Assembly: GCF_001006005.1 (NCBI RefSeq)
Contig: NZ_CP011254.1
Location: forward strand, 2,976,001-3,040,000
Source: Serratia fonticola
GTDB taxonomy: Bacteria; Pseudomonadota; Gammaproteobacteria; Enterobacterales; Enterobacteriaceae
Reading direction: 5' to 3'
DNA length: 64,000 nt
The position numbers and the translations under genes are program-made. This document shows positions 18,456-31,997 of this stretch, piece after piece (the first letter of the stretch is position 1; each line of letters starts with the position of its first letter). The notes under the pieces were generated by a model. That model had not been told where the DNA came from. It did not search any database and saw only the letters and a list, made by a program, of their open reading frames with translations.

Positions 18456-19186
18456 TGAGTTCGCTGATTTTACCCGATTGGCCGCTGCCTGCAGGGGTAA
18501 CAGCCTGCAGCTCCACTCGTCATGGCGGTGTCAGCCTTCCTCCCTACGACTCGCTGAACCTCGGTGAGCATGTTGGTGATGATGCACAGGCCGTGGCGCG
18601 TAACCGCCAATGTCTGGTAACGGCGGCTGGTTTGCCGCAGATGCCTCTGTGGCTGGAACAGGTACATGGCACTCGTGTGCTGACGCTGGATGGCCAAACG
18701 CCTGAAGATTTGCGCGCCGATGCGGTTTACAGCAATGTGGCCGGGTTGGTCTGCGCGGTGATGACGGCGGATTGCCTGCCGGTGCTGTTTGCTTCACAAG
18801 CGGGTGATGAAGTTGCTGCCGCGCATGCCGGTTGGCGTGGCTTATGTCATGGCGTGCTGGAAAATACCGTGGCGCGCTTTACTGCGGCACCAGAAAACAT
18901 CACTGCCTGGCTAGGCCCGGCGATCGGCCCAAGCCGGTTCGAAGTTGGGGCTGAAGTGCGTGCGGCATTTATGGATATTGATAGCGCCGCCGCTGCCGCT
19001 TTTACTCCCCACGGTGAAAAATTCCTCGCAGACCTCTATCTTTTGGCTCGCCAGCGCTTGCAATGTGCTGGTATTTTCGCCATTTATGGCGGTAATCGTT
19101 GCACAATGAACGAAATGAGTCATTTTTTCTCCTATCGGCGCGACGGAACAACCGGACGTATGGCAAGTTTGATCTGGGTGAGATAA
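18455..19186 (+). CDS. pgeF: Laccase-domain purine nucleoside phosphorylase / peptidoglycan editing factor PgeF (YfiH)
   Basis: A 243-residue member of the DUF152 family, the same length as E. coli YfiH. Family members have been described as Cu/Zn polyphenol oxidases, adenosine deaminase/phosphorylases, and as editing muropeptide precursors to prevent misincorporation of serine. The conserved metal-site segments are WLEQVHGTRV, MTADCLPVLF and AAHAGWRGLCHGV. The ATG at 18455 shares one base with the rluD stop (TAATG), so the two genes are translationally coupled. Confidence 0.94.
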   Translation: MSSLILPDWPLPAGVTACSSTRHGGVSLPPYDSLNLGEHVGDDAQAVARNRQCLVTAAGLPQMPLWLEQVHGTRVLTLDGQTPEDLRADAVYSNVAGLVCAVMTADCLPVLFASQAGDEVAAAHAGWRGLCHGVLENTVARFTAAPENITAWLGPAIGPSRFEVGAEVRAAFMDIDSAAAAAFTPHGEKFLADLYLLARQRLQCAGIFAIYGGNRCTMNEMSHFFSYRRDGTTGRMASLIWVR

Positions 19187-19250
19187 CCTACTGCCCTAGG
19201 ACGATCCACTGATGCATGACGTTGTACTCATAATATAGTGTCGAGATAAC

Positions 19251-19278
19251 CTTGAAAATTTGAGGGATGACCTCATTT
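19251..19278 (+). promoter_or_regulatory. Sigma-32 heat-shock promoter of clpB
   Basis: CTTGAAA (19251-19257) and CCTCATTT (19271-19278) are 13 bases apart, matching CTTGAAA-N13-CCCCATNT. The intervening GAGGGATGACCTCATTTAAT is as in E. coli clpB. Confidence 0.92.
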
Positions 19279-19316
19279 AATCTCCAGTAGCAATTTTGAC
19301 CTACATTGGAGGTGTT

Positions 19317-21890
19317 ATGCGTCTGGATCGTCTTACTAACAAATTCCAGCTTGCCCTCGCCGATGCCCAGTCTTTGGCCCTTGGGCGCGACAATCAATTT
19401 ATTGAACCGTTACATCTGATGAGCGCCCTGCTCAATCAGGATGGGGGCACGGTTCGCCCATTACTGACTTCTGCCGGGATTGATGCTGCGCGAGTGCGTA
19501 CCGACATCGATCAGGCATTATCTCGTCTGCCGCAGGTTGAAGGTACCGGTGGGGATGTTCAACCCTCACACGAACTGGTACGCGTCCTCAACCTGTGCGA
19601 CAAGCTGGCGCAAAAGCGGGCAGACAAGTTTATTTCATCCGAGCTGTTTGTGCTGGCGGTGCTTGAAGATCGCGGTAACTTGACCGATCTGCTGAAAGCT
19701 GCCGGTGCCACAGCGGACAAAATAGCCAAAGCCATTGAACAAATGCGAGGGGGAGACAGCGTGGATGACCAAGGTGCTGAAGATCAGCGTCAGGCTCTGA
19801 AAAAATACACTATCGATCTCACTGAGCGTGCGGAACAGGGCAAGCTTGACCCGGTGATTGGCCGTGATGAAGAGATCCGCCGCACCATTCAGGTGCTGCA
19901 ACGCCGTACCAAAAACAACCCGGTACTGATTGGTGAGCCTGGTGTCGGTAAAACCGCCATCGTTGAAGGCTTGGCTCAGCGCATTATCAACGGCGAAGTT
20001 CCCGAAGGGCTGAAGCATAAACGCGTGCTTTCCCTGGATATGGGCGCGTTGATTGCCGGGGCGAAATACCGGGGCGAATTTGAAGAACGCCTGAAGGCGG
20101 TGCTGAGCGATCTTTCCAAACAGGAAGGCAGCGTCATCCTGTTCATCGATGAGCTGCATACCATGGTGGGTGCCGGTAAAGCCGATGGCGCGATGGATGC
20201 TGGCAACATGCTCAAACCCGCGCTTGCCCGTGGGGAACTGCACTGCGTAGGGGCGACCACGCTAAACGAGTATCGCCAATATATAGAGAAGGATGCTGCG
20301 CTGGAGCGCCGCTTCCAGAAAGTCTATGTCGCGGAACCGAGCGTGGAAGACACCATCGCCATCCTGCGTGGCCTGAAAGAACGCTATGAGCTGCATCACC
20401 ACGTACAGATCACGGACCCGGCGATCGTAGCTGCGGCAACGCTGTCGCACCGCTATGTTTCCGACCGTCAGTTGCCGGATAAGGCCATCGACCTGATCGA
20501 TGAGGCCGCCTCCAGCATTCGTATGCAGATGGACTCTAAGCCGGAATCACTCGATCGCCTGGAGCGCCGTATCATCCAGTTAAAACTGGAAGAGCAGGCA
20601 CTGAACAAGGAATCGGATGACGCCAGCAAGAAACGCCTGGAAATGCTGAGTAGCGAGTTGGAGCAGAAAGAGCGCGAATACTCAGAACTGGAAGAAGAGT
20701 GGAAAGCGGAAAAGGCTTCGCTGTCTGGTACCCAGAATATCAAGGCGGAACTGGAGCAGGCCAAGATCACGCTGGAGCAGGCGCGCCGCGTAGGTGACCT
20801 TGGGCGCATGTCTGAACTGCAGTATGGCAAAATCCCTGAGCTGGAAAAACAGCTTGAGGCGGCCACGCAGGCAGAAGGCAAGACCATGAAGCTGCTGCGT
20901 AACCGCGTTACCGACGCCGAAATCGCTGAAGTCTTGGCGAAAGCGACCGGTATCCCGGTGGCCAGAATGCTGGAAGGTGAGCGTGACAAACTGCTGCGTC
21001 TTGAGCAGGAACTGCACTCACGGGTGATTGGCCAGGATGAAGCGGTGAACGCGGTGTCCAATGCCATTCGCCGTAGCCGTGCCGGTCTTTCCGATCCTAA
21101 CCGGCCGATTGGTTCATTCCTGTTCCTGGGGCCTACCGGGGTGGGTAAAACCGAACTGTGTAAGGCGTTGGCTGGGTTCCTGTTCGACAGTGATGACGCG
21201 ATGGTGCGTATCGACATGTCCGAGTTTATGGAGAAACACTCCGTATCGCGGCTGGTGGGTGCACCTCCGGGTTATGTCGGTTATGAAGAGGGCGGTTATC
21301 TGACAGAAGCGGTGCGCCGTCGTCCGTATTCAGTGATCCTGCTGGATGAAGTGGAAAAAGCGCACCCAGACGTGTTCAACATCCTGCTGCAGGTGTTGGA
21401 TGACGGACGTCTGACAGACGGACAAGGTCGTACCGTTGATTTCCGTAATACCGTGGTGATCATGACCTCTAACCTGGGTTCCGATCTGATCCAGGAGCAT
21501 TTCGGTCAGATGAGCTATCCACAGATGAAGGAATCGGTCATGGAGATGGTGAGCCAACATTTCCGTCCGGAATTCATCAACCGTATCGACGAAGTGGTGG
21601 TGTTCCATCCGCTCGGCCAGAAACATATCGCGCAGATTGCCAAGATCCAGTTGGCGCGTCTGTACCAGCGTCTGGAAGAGCGCGGCTACGAAGTCAGCAT
21701 CACGGAGCCGGCATTGGAGCTGTTGGGTAAAACGGGTTACGACCCAGTGTATGGTGCGCGGCCGTTGAAACGCGCTATCCAGCAGGAAATCGAAAACCCG
21801 CTGGCACAGCAAATCTTGTCTGGCAAGTTGATCCCAGGCAAACCGGTGACGCTGGACGTAGAAAACGACCATATCGTCGCCAAGCAATAA
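19317..21890 (+). CDS. clpB: Disaggregase chaperone ClpB
   Basis: ClpB is a hexameric AAA+ ATPase that pulls proteins out of aggregates with DnaK. The 857 residues equal the E. coli length: N domain (1-145), first AAA+ module with [13 protein letters not shown], coiled-coil M domain (about 410-525, rich in Glu/Lys/Leu), and second AAA+ module with [16 protein letters not shown]. The ATG at 19317 follows TTGGAGG. A GTG at codon 149 (19761) preceded by GAGGGGGA matches the internal start that gives the short ClpB form in E. coli. A sigma-32 promoter lies upstream. Confidence 0.99.
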   Translation: MRLDRLTNKFQLALADAQSLALGRDNQFIEPLHLMSALLNQDGGTVRPLLTSAGIDAARVRTDIDQALSRLPQVEGTGGDVQPSHELVRVLNLCDKLAQKRADKFISSELFVLAVLEDRGNLTDLLKAAGATADKIAKAIEQMRGGDSVDDQGAEDQRQALKKYTIDLTERAEQGKLDPVIGRDEEIRRTIQVLQRRTKNNPVLIGEPGVGKTAIVEGLAQRIINGEVPEGLKHKRVLSLDMGALIAGAKYRGEFEERLKAVLSDLSKQEGSVILFIDELHTMVGAGKADGAMDAGNMLKPALARGELHCVGATTLNEYRQYIEKDAALERRFQKVYVAEPSVEDTIAILRGLKERYELHHHVQITDPAIVAAATLSHRYVSDRQLPDKAIDLIDEAASSIRMQMDSKPESLDRLERRIIQLKLEEQALNKESDDASKKRLEMLSSELEQKEREYSELEEEWKAEKASLSGTQNIKAELEQAKITLEQARRVGDLGRMSELQYGKIPELEKQLEAATQAEGKTMKLLRNRVTDAEIAEVLAKATGIPVARMLEGERDKLLRLEQELHSRVIGQDEAVNAVSNAIRRSRAGLSDPNRPIGSFLFLGPTGVGKTELCKALAGFLFDSDDAMVRIDMSEFMEKHSVSRLVGAPPGYVGYEEGGYLTEAVRRRPYSVILLDEVEKAHPDVFNILLQVLDDGRLTDGQGRTVDFRNTVVIMTSNLGSDLIQEHFGQMSYPQMKESVMEMVSQHFRPEFINRIDEVVVFHPLGQKHIAQIAKIQLARLYQRLEERGYEVSITEPALELLGKTGYDPVYGARPLKRAIQQEIENPLAQQILSGKLIPGKPVTLDVENDHIVAKQ

Positions 21891-21912
21891 AAGTAGTTGT
21901 TGGTAGCTATAT

Positions 21913-21944
21913 AGAAGGGGGCGGTTTTTACCGCCCCCTTTTCT
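21913..21944 (+). terminator. Terminator of clpB
   Basis: AAGGGGGCGGT and ACCGCCCCCTT form an eleven-base stem around a short T-rich loop, followed by TTCTTT. Confidence 0.9.
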
Positions 21945-22076
21945 TTGGCTTTAGCCTGGTTGACGGGTTTTCTTCGAGCAAAACGCTTAAAACCTTCCTT
22001 TTTTGCTCAATAAATACCCACAAATGACGTTTTGGCTGGTTTTTTGAACGCTTGAAAAGTTTTTTGAATTTAGGGG

Positions 22077-22104
22077 TTGCGCCCTTCTGAGAACTCCCTA
22101 TAAT
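22077..22104 (+). promoter_or_regulatory. rrn P1 promoter
   Basis: TTGCGC (22077-22082) and a perfect TATAAT (22099-22104) are 16 bases apart, the short spacing of rRNA P1 promoters. The GCGCCTCC after the -10 is the GC-rich discriminator. AT-rich sequence upstream (22050-22075) resembles an UP element. Confidence 0.85.
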
Positions 22105-22196
22105 GCGCCTCCACTGACCGGGAACAACGACGAACAAGTCGCCCAGCCAGGAAGAAGCAACCCGGTGAAAACACCGCGTCTCGTAAGAGAAAAAGG

Positions 22197-22224
22197 TTGA
22201 CTCTTCAGCGGGAAAGCGTAATAT
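22197..22224 (+). promoter_or_regulatory. rrn P2 promoter
   Basis: TTGACT (22197-22202) and TAATAT (22219-22224) are 16 bases apart, about 120 bases after P1, the usual distance. Confidence 0.75.
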
Positions 22225-22262
22225 GCACCTCCCGCGTTACCGAGAAACATCCCGGTAACGAA

Positions 22263-22274
22263 CGCTCTTTAACA
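22263..22274 (+). promoter_or_regulatory. boxA antitermination site, 16S leader
   Basis: CGCTCTTTAACA is one base from the boxA consensus TGCTCTTTAACA. It recruits NusB-S10 for rRNA antitermination. Confidence 0.8.
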
Positions 22275-22455
22275 ATTTATCAGACAATCTGTGTGGGCAC
22301 TCACAAGACGATATCCAGCTACTTCGGTAGCAAAAAAATATCAAGTCTTGAAGAGTGACCAAGCAGTAATTCATGCGAATGAATTATTACGAAAGTTAAT
22401 TTTCGAGCATCGCTGCACCGTTCTTTAATGAACAGTGTCAGCAAATCAAGCTTTT

Positions 22456-23995
<1,540 letters not shown>

Positions 23996-24200
23996 CCTAA
24001 AGATATGCAGTTGAGTGCAGTGTCCACACAGATTGTCTGATGAAAAGTAATGAGCAAACAAAACCTTGTGGTATAGGTAAGTGCCGGGAAATTTGTGGCT
24101 GTCTAGTGCAGTGACAAACAACAATGGCGCTCGATTTTTCACGAAAAATCTCACCTTTACCCGAAATTATCGAATCAGTGATTCGATAAGCAAATTTCGG

Positions 24201-24276
24201 GTCCCCATCGTCTAGAGGCCTAGGACACTGCCCTTTCACGGCTGTAACAGGGGTTCGAATCCCCTTGGGGACGCCA
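24201..24276 (+). tRNA. gltT: tRNA-Glu (TTC)
   Basis: A 76-base tRNA in the 16S-23S spacer, with acceptor stem GTCCCCA/TGGGGAC, encoded CCA end and anticodon TTC at 24235-24237. It matches E. coli tRNA-Glu apart from a few positions. The anticodon stem reads CTGCC/GGCTG, leaving a U-U opposition at positions 28 and 42 where E. coli has C-G. Confidence 0.97.
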
Positions 24277-24361
24277 TCCGATAATGAGTGAAAGACATTA
24301 TCACCGGTCATTCGTGACTGATTATCTTAAAGATGACTCTTGCGAGTCGTGTTTAAGATAT

Positions 24362-24373
24362 TGCTCTTTAACA
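24362..24373 (+). promoter_or_regulatory. boxA antitermination site, 23S leader
   Basis: TGCTCTTTAACA is a perfect boxA, located between tRNA-Glu and 23S rRNA. Confidence 0.85.
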
Positions 24374-24518
24374 ATCTGGAACAAGCTGAAAATTGAAACA
24401 TGACAGCTGAAACTTATCCCTCCGTAGAAGTATTGGGGTAAGGACTAACCTGTCATAGAGTCTCTCAAATAAACAGCACGACAGTGTCTCTGTTTACAGA
24501 AACACCTTCGGGTTGTGA

Positions 24519-27426
<2,908 letters not shown>

Positions 27427-27532
27427 ACAACACCCAAGGTGTTTTAGAGAGATTGAAGTAGATTTTCAGCGAAGTTCCGAGATTGGTTTCGATGGCGACA
27501 CGAGAGTGAAGCGGTTGGAATGAAACAGAATT

Positions 27533-27652
27533 TGCCTGGCGGCAATAGCGCGGTGGTCCCACCTGACCCCATGCCGAACTCAGAAGTGAAACGCCGTAGC
27601 GCCGATGGTAGTGTGGGGTCTCCCCATGCGAGAGTAGGACACTGCCAGGCAT
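27533..27652 (+). rRNA. rrf: 5S ribosomal RNA
   Basis: A 120-base gene from TGCCTGGCGGCAATAGCG to CTGCCAGGCAT, nearly identical to E. coli 5S. The ends pair to form helix I. Confidence 0.98.
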
Positions 27653-27744
27653 CAAATAAACGTTATCAGTATGACACCTGGTAATGCGCGAAATCACTCA
27701 GGTGGTTTTGCCAGCATCGAAAGATGCGACGTAAAAGAATCGGT

Positions 27745-27821
27745 GGAGCGGTAGTTCAGTTGGTTAGAATACCTGCCTGTCACGCAGGGGGTCGCGGGTT
27801 CGAGCCCCGTCCGTTCCGCCA
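27745..27821 (+). tRNA. aspU: tRNA-Asp (GTC), distal to the rrn operon
   Basis: A 77-base tRNA from GGAGCGGTAGTTCAGTT to CCGTTCCGCCA with anticodon GTC and encoded CCA. It lies 92 bases after 5S and ends the rRNA operon. It is identical to the copy at 41983-42059. Confidence 0.98.
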
Positions 27822-27831
27822 CTTAATTGAT

Positions 27832-27863
27832 AAGCCCTGAGTCTCTGACTCAGGGCTTTTTCA
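27832..27863 (+). terminator. Terminator of the rRNA operon
   Basis: AGCCCTGAGTC and GACTCAGGGCT form an eleven-base stem with loop TCT, followed by a T run. Confidence 0.92.
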
Positions 27864-27929
27864 TTTGCTAAATTTCCCACACTTCATAAAGCAATCAAGG
27901 GGCACCGAGCTAATCCACGATGCCGGACC

Positions 27930-27964
27930 GCCCCCTAGCCCTTTGGGAGAGGGTTGGGGTGAGG
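27930..27964. repeat. Short dispersed-repeat-like sequence
   Basis: CCCCCTAGCCCTTTGGGAGAGGGTTGGGGTGAGG resembles, in pieces, the GGGAGAGGGTTGGGGTGAGG tail of short extragenic repeats common in enterobacteria. Only one copy is in the window, so repeat status rests on general familiarity with such elements. Confidence 0.35.
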
Positions 27965-28030
27965 AGATTTCCTGCCAAATCAAGGTCTATTGTTGCCAAT
28001 TAATCAAAAGTCTTATGCACAATAGGGCGT

Positions 28031-28085
28031 TTTTGATCAACAAAACTGCTGCCATAATCCTCTCAAGCTGTTTTGATAAACAAAC
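28031..28085. promoter_or_regulatory. Two direct repeats upstream of dkgB
   Basis: TTTTGATCAACAAA (28031-28044) and TTTTGATAAACAAA (28071-28084) are direct repeats 40 bases apart, within 70 bases of the dkgB start. The spacing is about four helical turns, suggesting a regulator site; which protein binds is unknown. Confidence 0.4.
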
Positions 28086-28100
28086 CGAGAGAACATAATT

Positions 28101-28904
28101 ATGAGCATCCCTGCATTTGGCTTAGGTACTTTCCGTCTACAAGATCAAGTGGTGATCGATTCCGTGAGCACCGCTCTGGAACTGGGCTACCGTGCCATCG
28201 ACACCGCACAAATCTATGAGAACGAAGCGGCCGTTGGCCAAGCTATCGCAGCCAGCGGCGTGAAACGTGAAGAGCTATTTATCACCACCAAAATCTGGAT
28301 CGCCAACCTGGGCAAAGACCAACTGATCCCAAGCCTGCAAGAAAGCCTGAAAAAGCTGCAAACCTCCTATGTGGATCTGACCCTGATCCATTGGCCGTCA
28401 CCGAACGATGAAGTCTCGGTTGCCGAGTCGATGGCGGAGTTGGTGAAGGCTAAGGAACTCGGACTGACGCGCCAGATTGGTATTTCCAACTTCACCGTTG
28501 AACTGATGCAGCGCGCTATTGATGCAGTGGGTGCTGATGCGATTGCCACCAATCAAATCGAACTCTCGCCGTATCTGCAAAACCGTCAGGTGGTTGAATT
28601 TGCACAACAGCATGGCATTGCCATCACCTCCTATATGACGCTGGCTTATGGTAAGGCGTTGCAGGATGAAGTTATCAACAATATCGCCAAGCGTCGTGAT
28701 GTGACCGCCGCTCAGGTGATCCTGGCTTGGGCGATGCAACTGGGTTATGCGGTGATCCCGTCCTCGACCAAGCGTGAAAACCTGGCGAGCAATCTGTTGG
28801 CCCAGCAACTGACGCTGTCTGATTATGAAATGGCTGAAATTGCTGCATTAGAATGCAATGGCCGTCTGGTTAGCCCGGAAGGTCTGGCACCAAACTGGGA
28901 TTGA
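28101..28904 (+). CDS. dkgB: 2,5-diketo-D-gluconate reductase B (aldo-keto reductase)
   Basis: An NADPH-dependent aldo-keto reductase of 267 residues, the same length as E. coli DkgB (YafB), able to reduce 2,5-diketogluconate and small reactive aldehydes such as methylglyoxal. The TIM-barrel signatures are [18 protein letters not shown], the catalytic-His strand LIHWPSP, and the cofactor-binding [14 protein letters not shown] near the C terminus. It follows tRNA-Asp as in E. coli, but its usual neighbour yafC is here 5.4 kb away behind a PTS operon. Confidence 0.95.
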   Translation: MSIPAFGLGTFRLQDQVVIDSVSTALELGYRAIDTAQIYENEAAVGQAIAASGVKREELFITTKIWIANLGKDQLIPSLQESLKKLQTSYVDLTLIHWPSPNDEVSVAESMAELVKAKELGLTRQIGISNFTVELMQRAIDAVGADAIATNQIELSPYLQNRQVVEFAQQHGIAITSYMTLAYGKALQDEVINNIAKRRDVTAAQVILAWAMQLGYAVIPSSTKRENLASNLLAQQLTLSDYEMAEIAALECNGRLVSPEGLAPNWD

Positions 28905-28911
28905 TAGGTTG

Positions 28912-28948
28912 GCCGTCTGTGGTTTTGAGGCCACAGACGGCTTAGCTT
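28912..28948 (+). terminator. Terminator of dkgB
   Basis: GCCGTCTGTGG and CCACAGACGGC form an eleven-base stem with an eight-base loop, followed by TTAGCTTGTTTT. The reverse strand could also serve the convergent PTS operon. Confidence 0.8.
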
Positions 28949-28951
28949 GTT

Positions 28952-29263
28952 TTAACGAGCGATCTTTTGGTGTAAGGCGATAATCTCACGGCCCATTTCC
29001 ATCAGCATAATCGCGTTCATCAGATGGTCCTGTGCATGGACCATCACCAGATGAACCGGGATTTTACCGCTGCCTTCGTCCATTTCGATCAGTTTGGTCT
29101 GCACGTGATGAGCGCCAGAGAGTGCCTCCTGCGCTTGTTGCATATACTGTTCGGCCTGCACGAAGTCTTCTTCTTCGCGCGCACAGCGCATGGCTTGAAA
29201 CACCAGACTGCGGGCGTAACCCGCATTGGCAATCAGCTCCATCACTTCGTTTTCCAAATCCAT
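28952..29263 (-). CDS. PTS lactose/cellobiose-family IIA component
   Basis: A 103-residue phosphocarrier of the Lac/Chb family that accepts phosphate from HPr and passes it to IIB. It is mostly helical (LENEVMELIANAGYARSL), with the phosphorylated histidine expected at His76 in HAQDHLMNAIM and the trimer metal ligand at Asp79. The ATG at 29263 has GAGG at a good distance and overlaps no gene. It is the last gene of the five-gene operon, two bases after the IIB gene. Confidence 0.9.
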   Translation of the reverse strand: MDLENEVMELIANAGYARSLVFQAMRCAREEEDFVQAEQYMQQAQEALSGAHHVQTKLIEMDEGSGKIPVHLVMVHAQDHLMNAIMLMEMGREIIALHQKIAR

Positions 29264-29264
29264 T

Positions 29265-29576
29265 TCAGGCTTCCTCAATCAGTGCCAGAGCTTGATCCAA
29301 TACCTTGTCACCCTTCATGGTGCCGTAGGCCATCATATCGATGCAGGCGACTTTTTTATGGTGCTCGTGGGCTATCTTCTCGCATTCTGCCAGCTTATAG
29401 CGGATCTGCGGCCCCAGCAGCGCGACGTCAAATTCGGTTACTGCCGTTTTGTATTCACGGATCGACTTGGCACAGATCTCGGCGTCAATACCGCGCGCTT
29501 TGGCGGCTTCCTGCATCTTTTTCACCAGCAGACTGGTGGACATACCCAAGTCACACACTAACAGGATCTTTTTCAT
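29265..29576 (-). CDS. PTS lactose/cellobiose-family IIB component
   Basis: A 103-residue cytoplasmic IIB protein. The phosphorylated residue is Cys8 in LLVCDLGMSTSLLVKKM, the P-loop of cellobiose/chitobiose-type IIB proteins. It would transfer phosphate to the sugar brought in by the IIC protein of the same operon. It is preceded by GGAG inside the end of the aminopeptidase gene. Sequence alone does not identify the sugar. Confidence 0.9.
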   Translation of the reverse strand: MKKILLVCDLGMSTSLLVKKMQEAAKARGIDAEICAKSIREYKTAVTEFDVALLGPQIRYKLAECEKIAHEHHKKVACIDMMAYGTMKGDKVLDQALALIEEA

Positions 29577-29577
29577 G

Positions 29578-31038
29578 TTATTTCTCCAGGCGTTCCAGCA
29601 GGTGCTGGATTAAAAGTGGGATCGGTCGGCCAGAGGCCACGCTACGGCCATTTTCGCGCCACAGCGCGGTGCCGCTGATATCAAGGTGTGCCCAGGGGAT
29701 CTCCGCCCGGCTGAAGCGACTTAGGAAGTAGGCGGCAGAGGTACTGATCGCCGCATTGTTGGTAGGCGTGTTACACAGATCGGCAATACCGCTCTCGACC
29801 TGTTTGCTGAAGCGCTCATCTAACGGCAACGACCATAAAGGATCGCCACTGTGCAAGCCTGCCTGAGTAAGATCGTGACGCAGTTTCTCATCCTCGGTCA
29901 TCAGCCCGCTAAGATCGTAACCCAAGGCTTTGACCACCGCGCCGGTGAGCGTAGCCAGATCGATCACGTATTCAGGCGGCTGCTGATTATTGGTCAACCT
30001 GCTGGCGTAGGCGATACCATCGGCCAGTACCAGCCGCCCCTCGGCATCGGTGTTATTGATTTCCACGGTTAAGCCGCTGTAGCTGGTTGCGACATCGCCT
30101 GGGCGCATCGCTGCCGGGCCAATCATATTTTCGGCCAGCGCCAGTACGCCTACCAGACGGACCGGCAGCTTGAGTTCTGCCACGGCCAGCATCAGGCCAA
30201 AGACGTTAGCTGCGCCACACATGTCATATTTCATGGTGTACATGCCATCGCCGCCCTTTAGCCACAGGCCGCCGGTATCGAAGGTGATACCTTTGCCCAC
30301 GTAGGCGCTGAAGGGGCCGGTATCGCTACCCTGGTAACGTATCACCACCAAACGTGGAGGATTATCGGCACCTTTACCTACCGCCTGTAGCAGACCAAGA
30401 CCTTGCTCAGCGATCTGCTGTTCATCCAACACTTCGCAACTCAGGCTGGGATAGGAGGCAATCTGGCGGGCGATCTCGCTGGCGAAAAATGCCGGGGTGC
30501 AACGATCGCTTGGCATGTCGGCAATGCGTCGTGCTGCCTTCATCCCCATGGCGGTGGCAGCCGCTTGAGACAGTCGCTGCTCGAGAGTGGCTCGTTGCTC
30601 CGGCTGGCAATAGAACACCAACTCCTGGATACGCGGTACAGGCGCCGTTGCTGCCTTTTTCAGACCGAGATCGCTCAGTTGGTAATCCAGGTTGAACAGG
30701 AAGTGCAGCAGAGGGTTCAGTGCCAGCAGGCTGCGGTGATCAAACACCGTGCAGTCGACGATCAACTGCGTACTAGAGCCACTGCGTAGTAGAGGACGCA
30801 GTGCGGTGACCAGCTTGCTGGTTTGCCCATCGAGCCAGAACGTTTTTGGCAACAGCGTGACGCGGCCTACCGGAGCACAGCCATAGGCGCAGTCGGCGGT
30901 TTGCTGTTGGGCTGTGGCCTGCAGTTCCTGTAACAGGGCTGCATTGCAGGGTAATTGCAATGGGCTGCCGGGATAGCTAATCACATGGTTGTTAACTTCC
31001 CATGCGGGGATTTCACTCAGTAACCGATAATTAATCAA
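29578..31038 (-). CDS. M17 leucyl aminopeptidase-family peptidase
   Basis: A cytosolic metallo-aminopeptidase-like protein of about 486 residues. The M17 signature NTDAEGRLVLADG is intact, as are the metal- and substrate-site stretches VGKGITFDTGGLWLKGG and YDMCGAANVFG. It differs from the housekeeping PepA/PepB in its N-terminal half. I chose the TTG at 31038: GAGGAG lies seven bases before it and it overlaps the upstream gene's TAA. A start at 31077 would overlap that gene by 47 bases. It lies between a glycosylasparaginase-like gene and PTS IIB, suggesting it trims amino acids from an imported conjugate. Confidence 0.85.
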   Translation of the reverse strand: MINYRLLSEIPAWEVNNHVISYPGSPLQLPCNAALLQELQATAQQQTADCAYGCAPVGRVTLLPKTFWLDGQTSKLVTALRPLLRSGSSTQLIVDCTVFDHRSLLALNPLLHFLFNLDYQLSDLGLKKAATAPVPRIQELVFYCQPEQRATLEQRLSQAAATAMGMKAARRIADMPSDRCTPAFFASEIARQIASYPSLSCEVLDEQQIAEQGLGLLQAVGKGADNPPRLVVIRYQGSDTGPFSAYVGKGITFDTGGLWLKGGDGMYTMKYDMCGAANVFGLMLAVAELKLPVRLVGVLALAENMIGPAAMRPGDVATSYSGLTVEINNTDAEGRLVLADGIAYASRLTNNQQPPEYVIDLATLTGAVVKALGYDLSGLMTEDEKLRHDLTQAGLHSGDPLWSLPLDERFSKQVESGIADLCNTPTNNAAISTSAAYFLSRFSRAEIPWAHLDISGTALWRENGRSVASGRPIPLLIQHLLERLEK

Positions 31039-31996
31039 AATGGATCTCCTCAATCGGCGCGCGAATGCGCTCGGCATAGTCGGTTAGCCATTGCTCGCTG
31101 GCTGGAGTGTAGTGGGTATGCTCGGCCCGGCGTTCTGCCAGATACACCGTCGGTGGCTGGATGGCGCTGGCGACCACAAACGAGAAGGTTTTGATATTGG
31201 TTGAGATGCCGAACTCTCCCTGCCGATTCATGCAGACTACGGAGAGATCGCCCACCCGGCCAAAGCGGGCTATCAGCCGGTCTTCCAGCTCGAAGACGAC
31301 CGAATCGGCCGCCTGTTGTGGCGTCATACCTTGCTGCATACGGCGCACGATCTCATAGCTGGTGCAGCCCTTCATCAGGTCTTCACCCACTCCGGTGGCA
31401 GTTGCGGCTCCGATCTGGCTGTCACAGTAGAAACCGGAGCCAATCACCGGTGAATCACCCAGTCGGCCACGGCGTTTCATAAACAACCCGCTGGTAGACG
31501 TGGCCACGCTCATTGAACCATGTAGATCGAGGCCGATAATGCCGACGGTATCGTGACCATCGTAGGGGCTAAGGCCCTTATCGATGGTTTCGCGGCAGCG
31601 TTTACGATAGTGCTGGGTTGCACGTTCGGTGAGCATGGTCTTGTCGGCAAAACCCTGGCTAAGGGCCCACTCACGTGCGCCAGCCCCCACCAGGACGCTG
31701 TTGAAGCGTTCGCGGCTCAGCGCTTGGGCAACCTTCACCGGGTTGGCGATATCCACCAGGTTACCAACGGCACCAAAGGCCAGCGTATCGCCATCCATAA
31801 AGGCCGCATCCAGTTCTACCTCACCATTTTCGGTAGGCAGGCCGCCGAAACCGACAGATTTATAAAACGGAAAATCCTCCACTTCCGCCACAGCGCTAAC
31901 CACGCTTTGTGCGGCGCTTGCCCCGGCTTTCAGCGCTTCACTGGCCTGGGTGACGCCTTCCAGGGCCATACGCCAGGTTGCAATCATTCCCCACAT
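31031..31996 (-). CDS. Ntn hydrolase of the glycosylasparaginase / isoaspartyl peptidase family (T2)
   Basis: A 321-residue protein of the asparaginase-2 family. Its members cut themselves before a threonine that becomes the nucleophile, and hydrolyse GlcNAc-asparagine, isoaspartyl dipeptides or asparagine. The cleavage site is visible at HDTVGIIGLDLHG, with Thr150 as the nucleophile, followed by VATSTSGLFMKRRGRLGDSP (the substrate-binding RxGD). GYG-like glycine-rich GFYCDSQIGAATATGVGED is also conserved. The pattern is closer to aspartylglucosaminidases than to plant-type asparaginases. There is no signal peptide, so it acts inside the cell. It starts one base after the IIC stop. Confidence 0.85.
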   Translation of the reverse strand: MWGMIATWRMALEGVTQASEALKAGASAAQSVVSAVAEVEDFPFYKSVGFGGLPTENGEVELDAAFMDGDTLAFGAVGNLVDIANPVKVAQALSRERFNSVLVGAGAREWALSQGFADKTMLTERATQHYRKRCRETIDKGLSPYDGHDTVGIIGLDLHGSMSVATSTSGLFMKRRGRLGDSPVIGSGFYCDSQIGAATATGVGEDLMKGCTSYEIVRRMQQGMTPQQAADSVVFELEDRLIARFGRVGDLSVVCMNRQGEFGISTNIKTFSFVVASAIQPPTVYLAERRAEHTHYTPASEQWLTDYAERIRAPIEEIHFD

Positions 31997-31997
31997 A

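Noticed and set aside
27865-28098. ORF of 77 codons between tRNA-Asp and dkgB
   Set aside because: It spans a terminator tail, a repeat-like stretch and the dkgB promoter; no ribosome-binding site or homology.
29024-29731. Plus-strand ORF of 235 codons across the PTS IIA and IIB genes
   Set aside because: Antisense to three genes with clear motifs; translation has no recognisable features.
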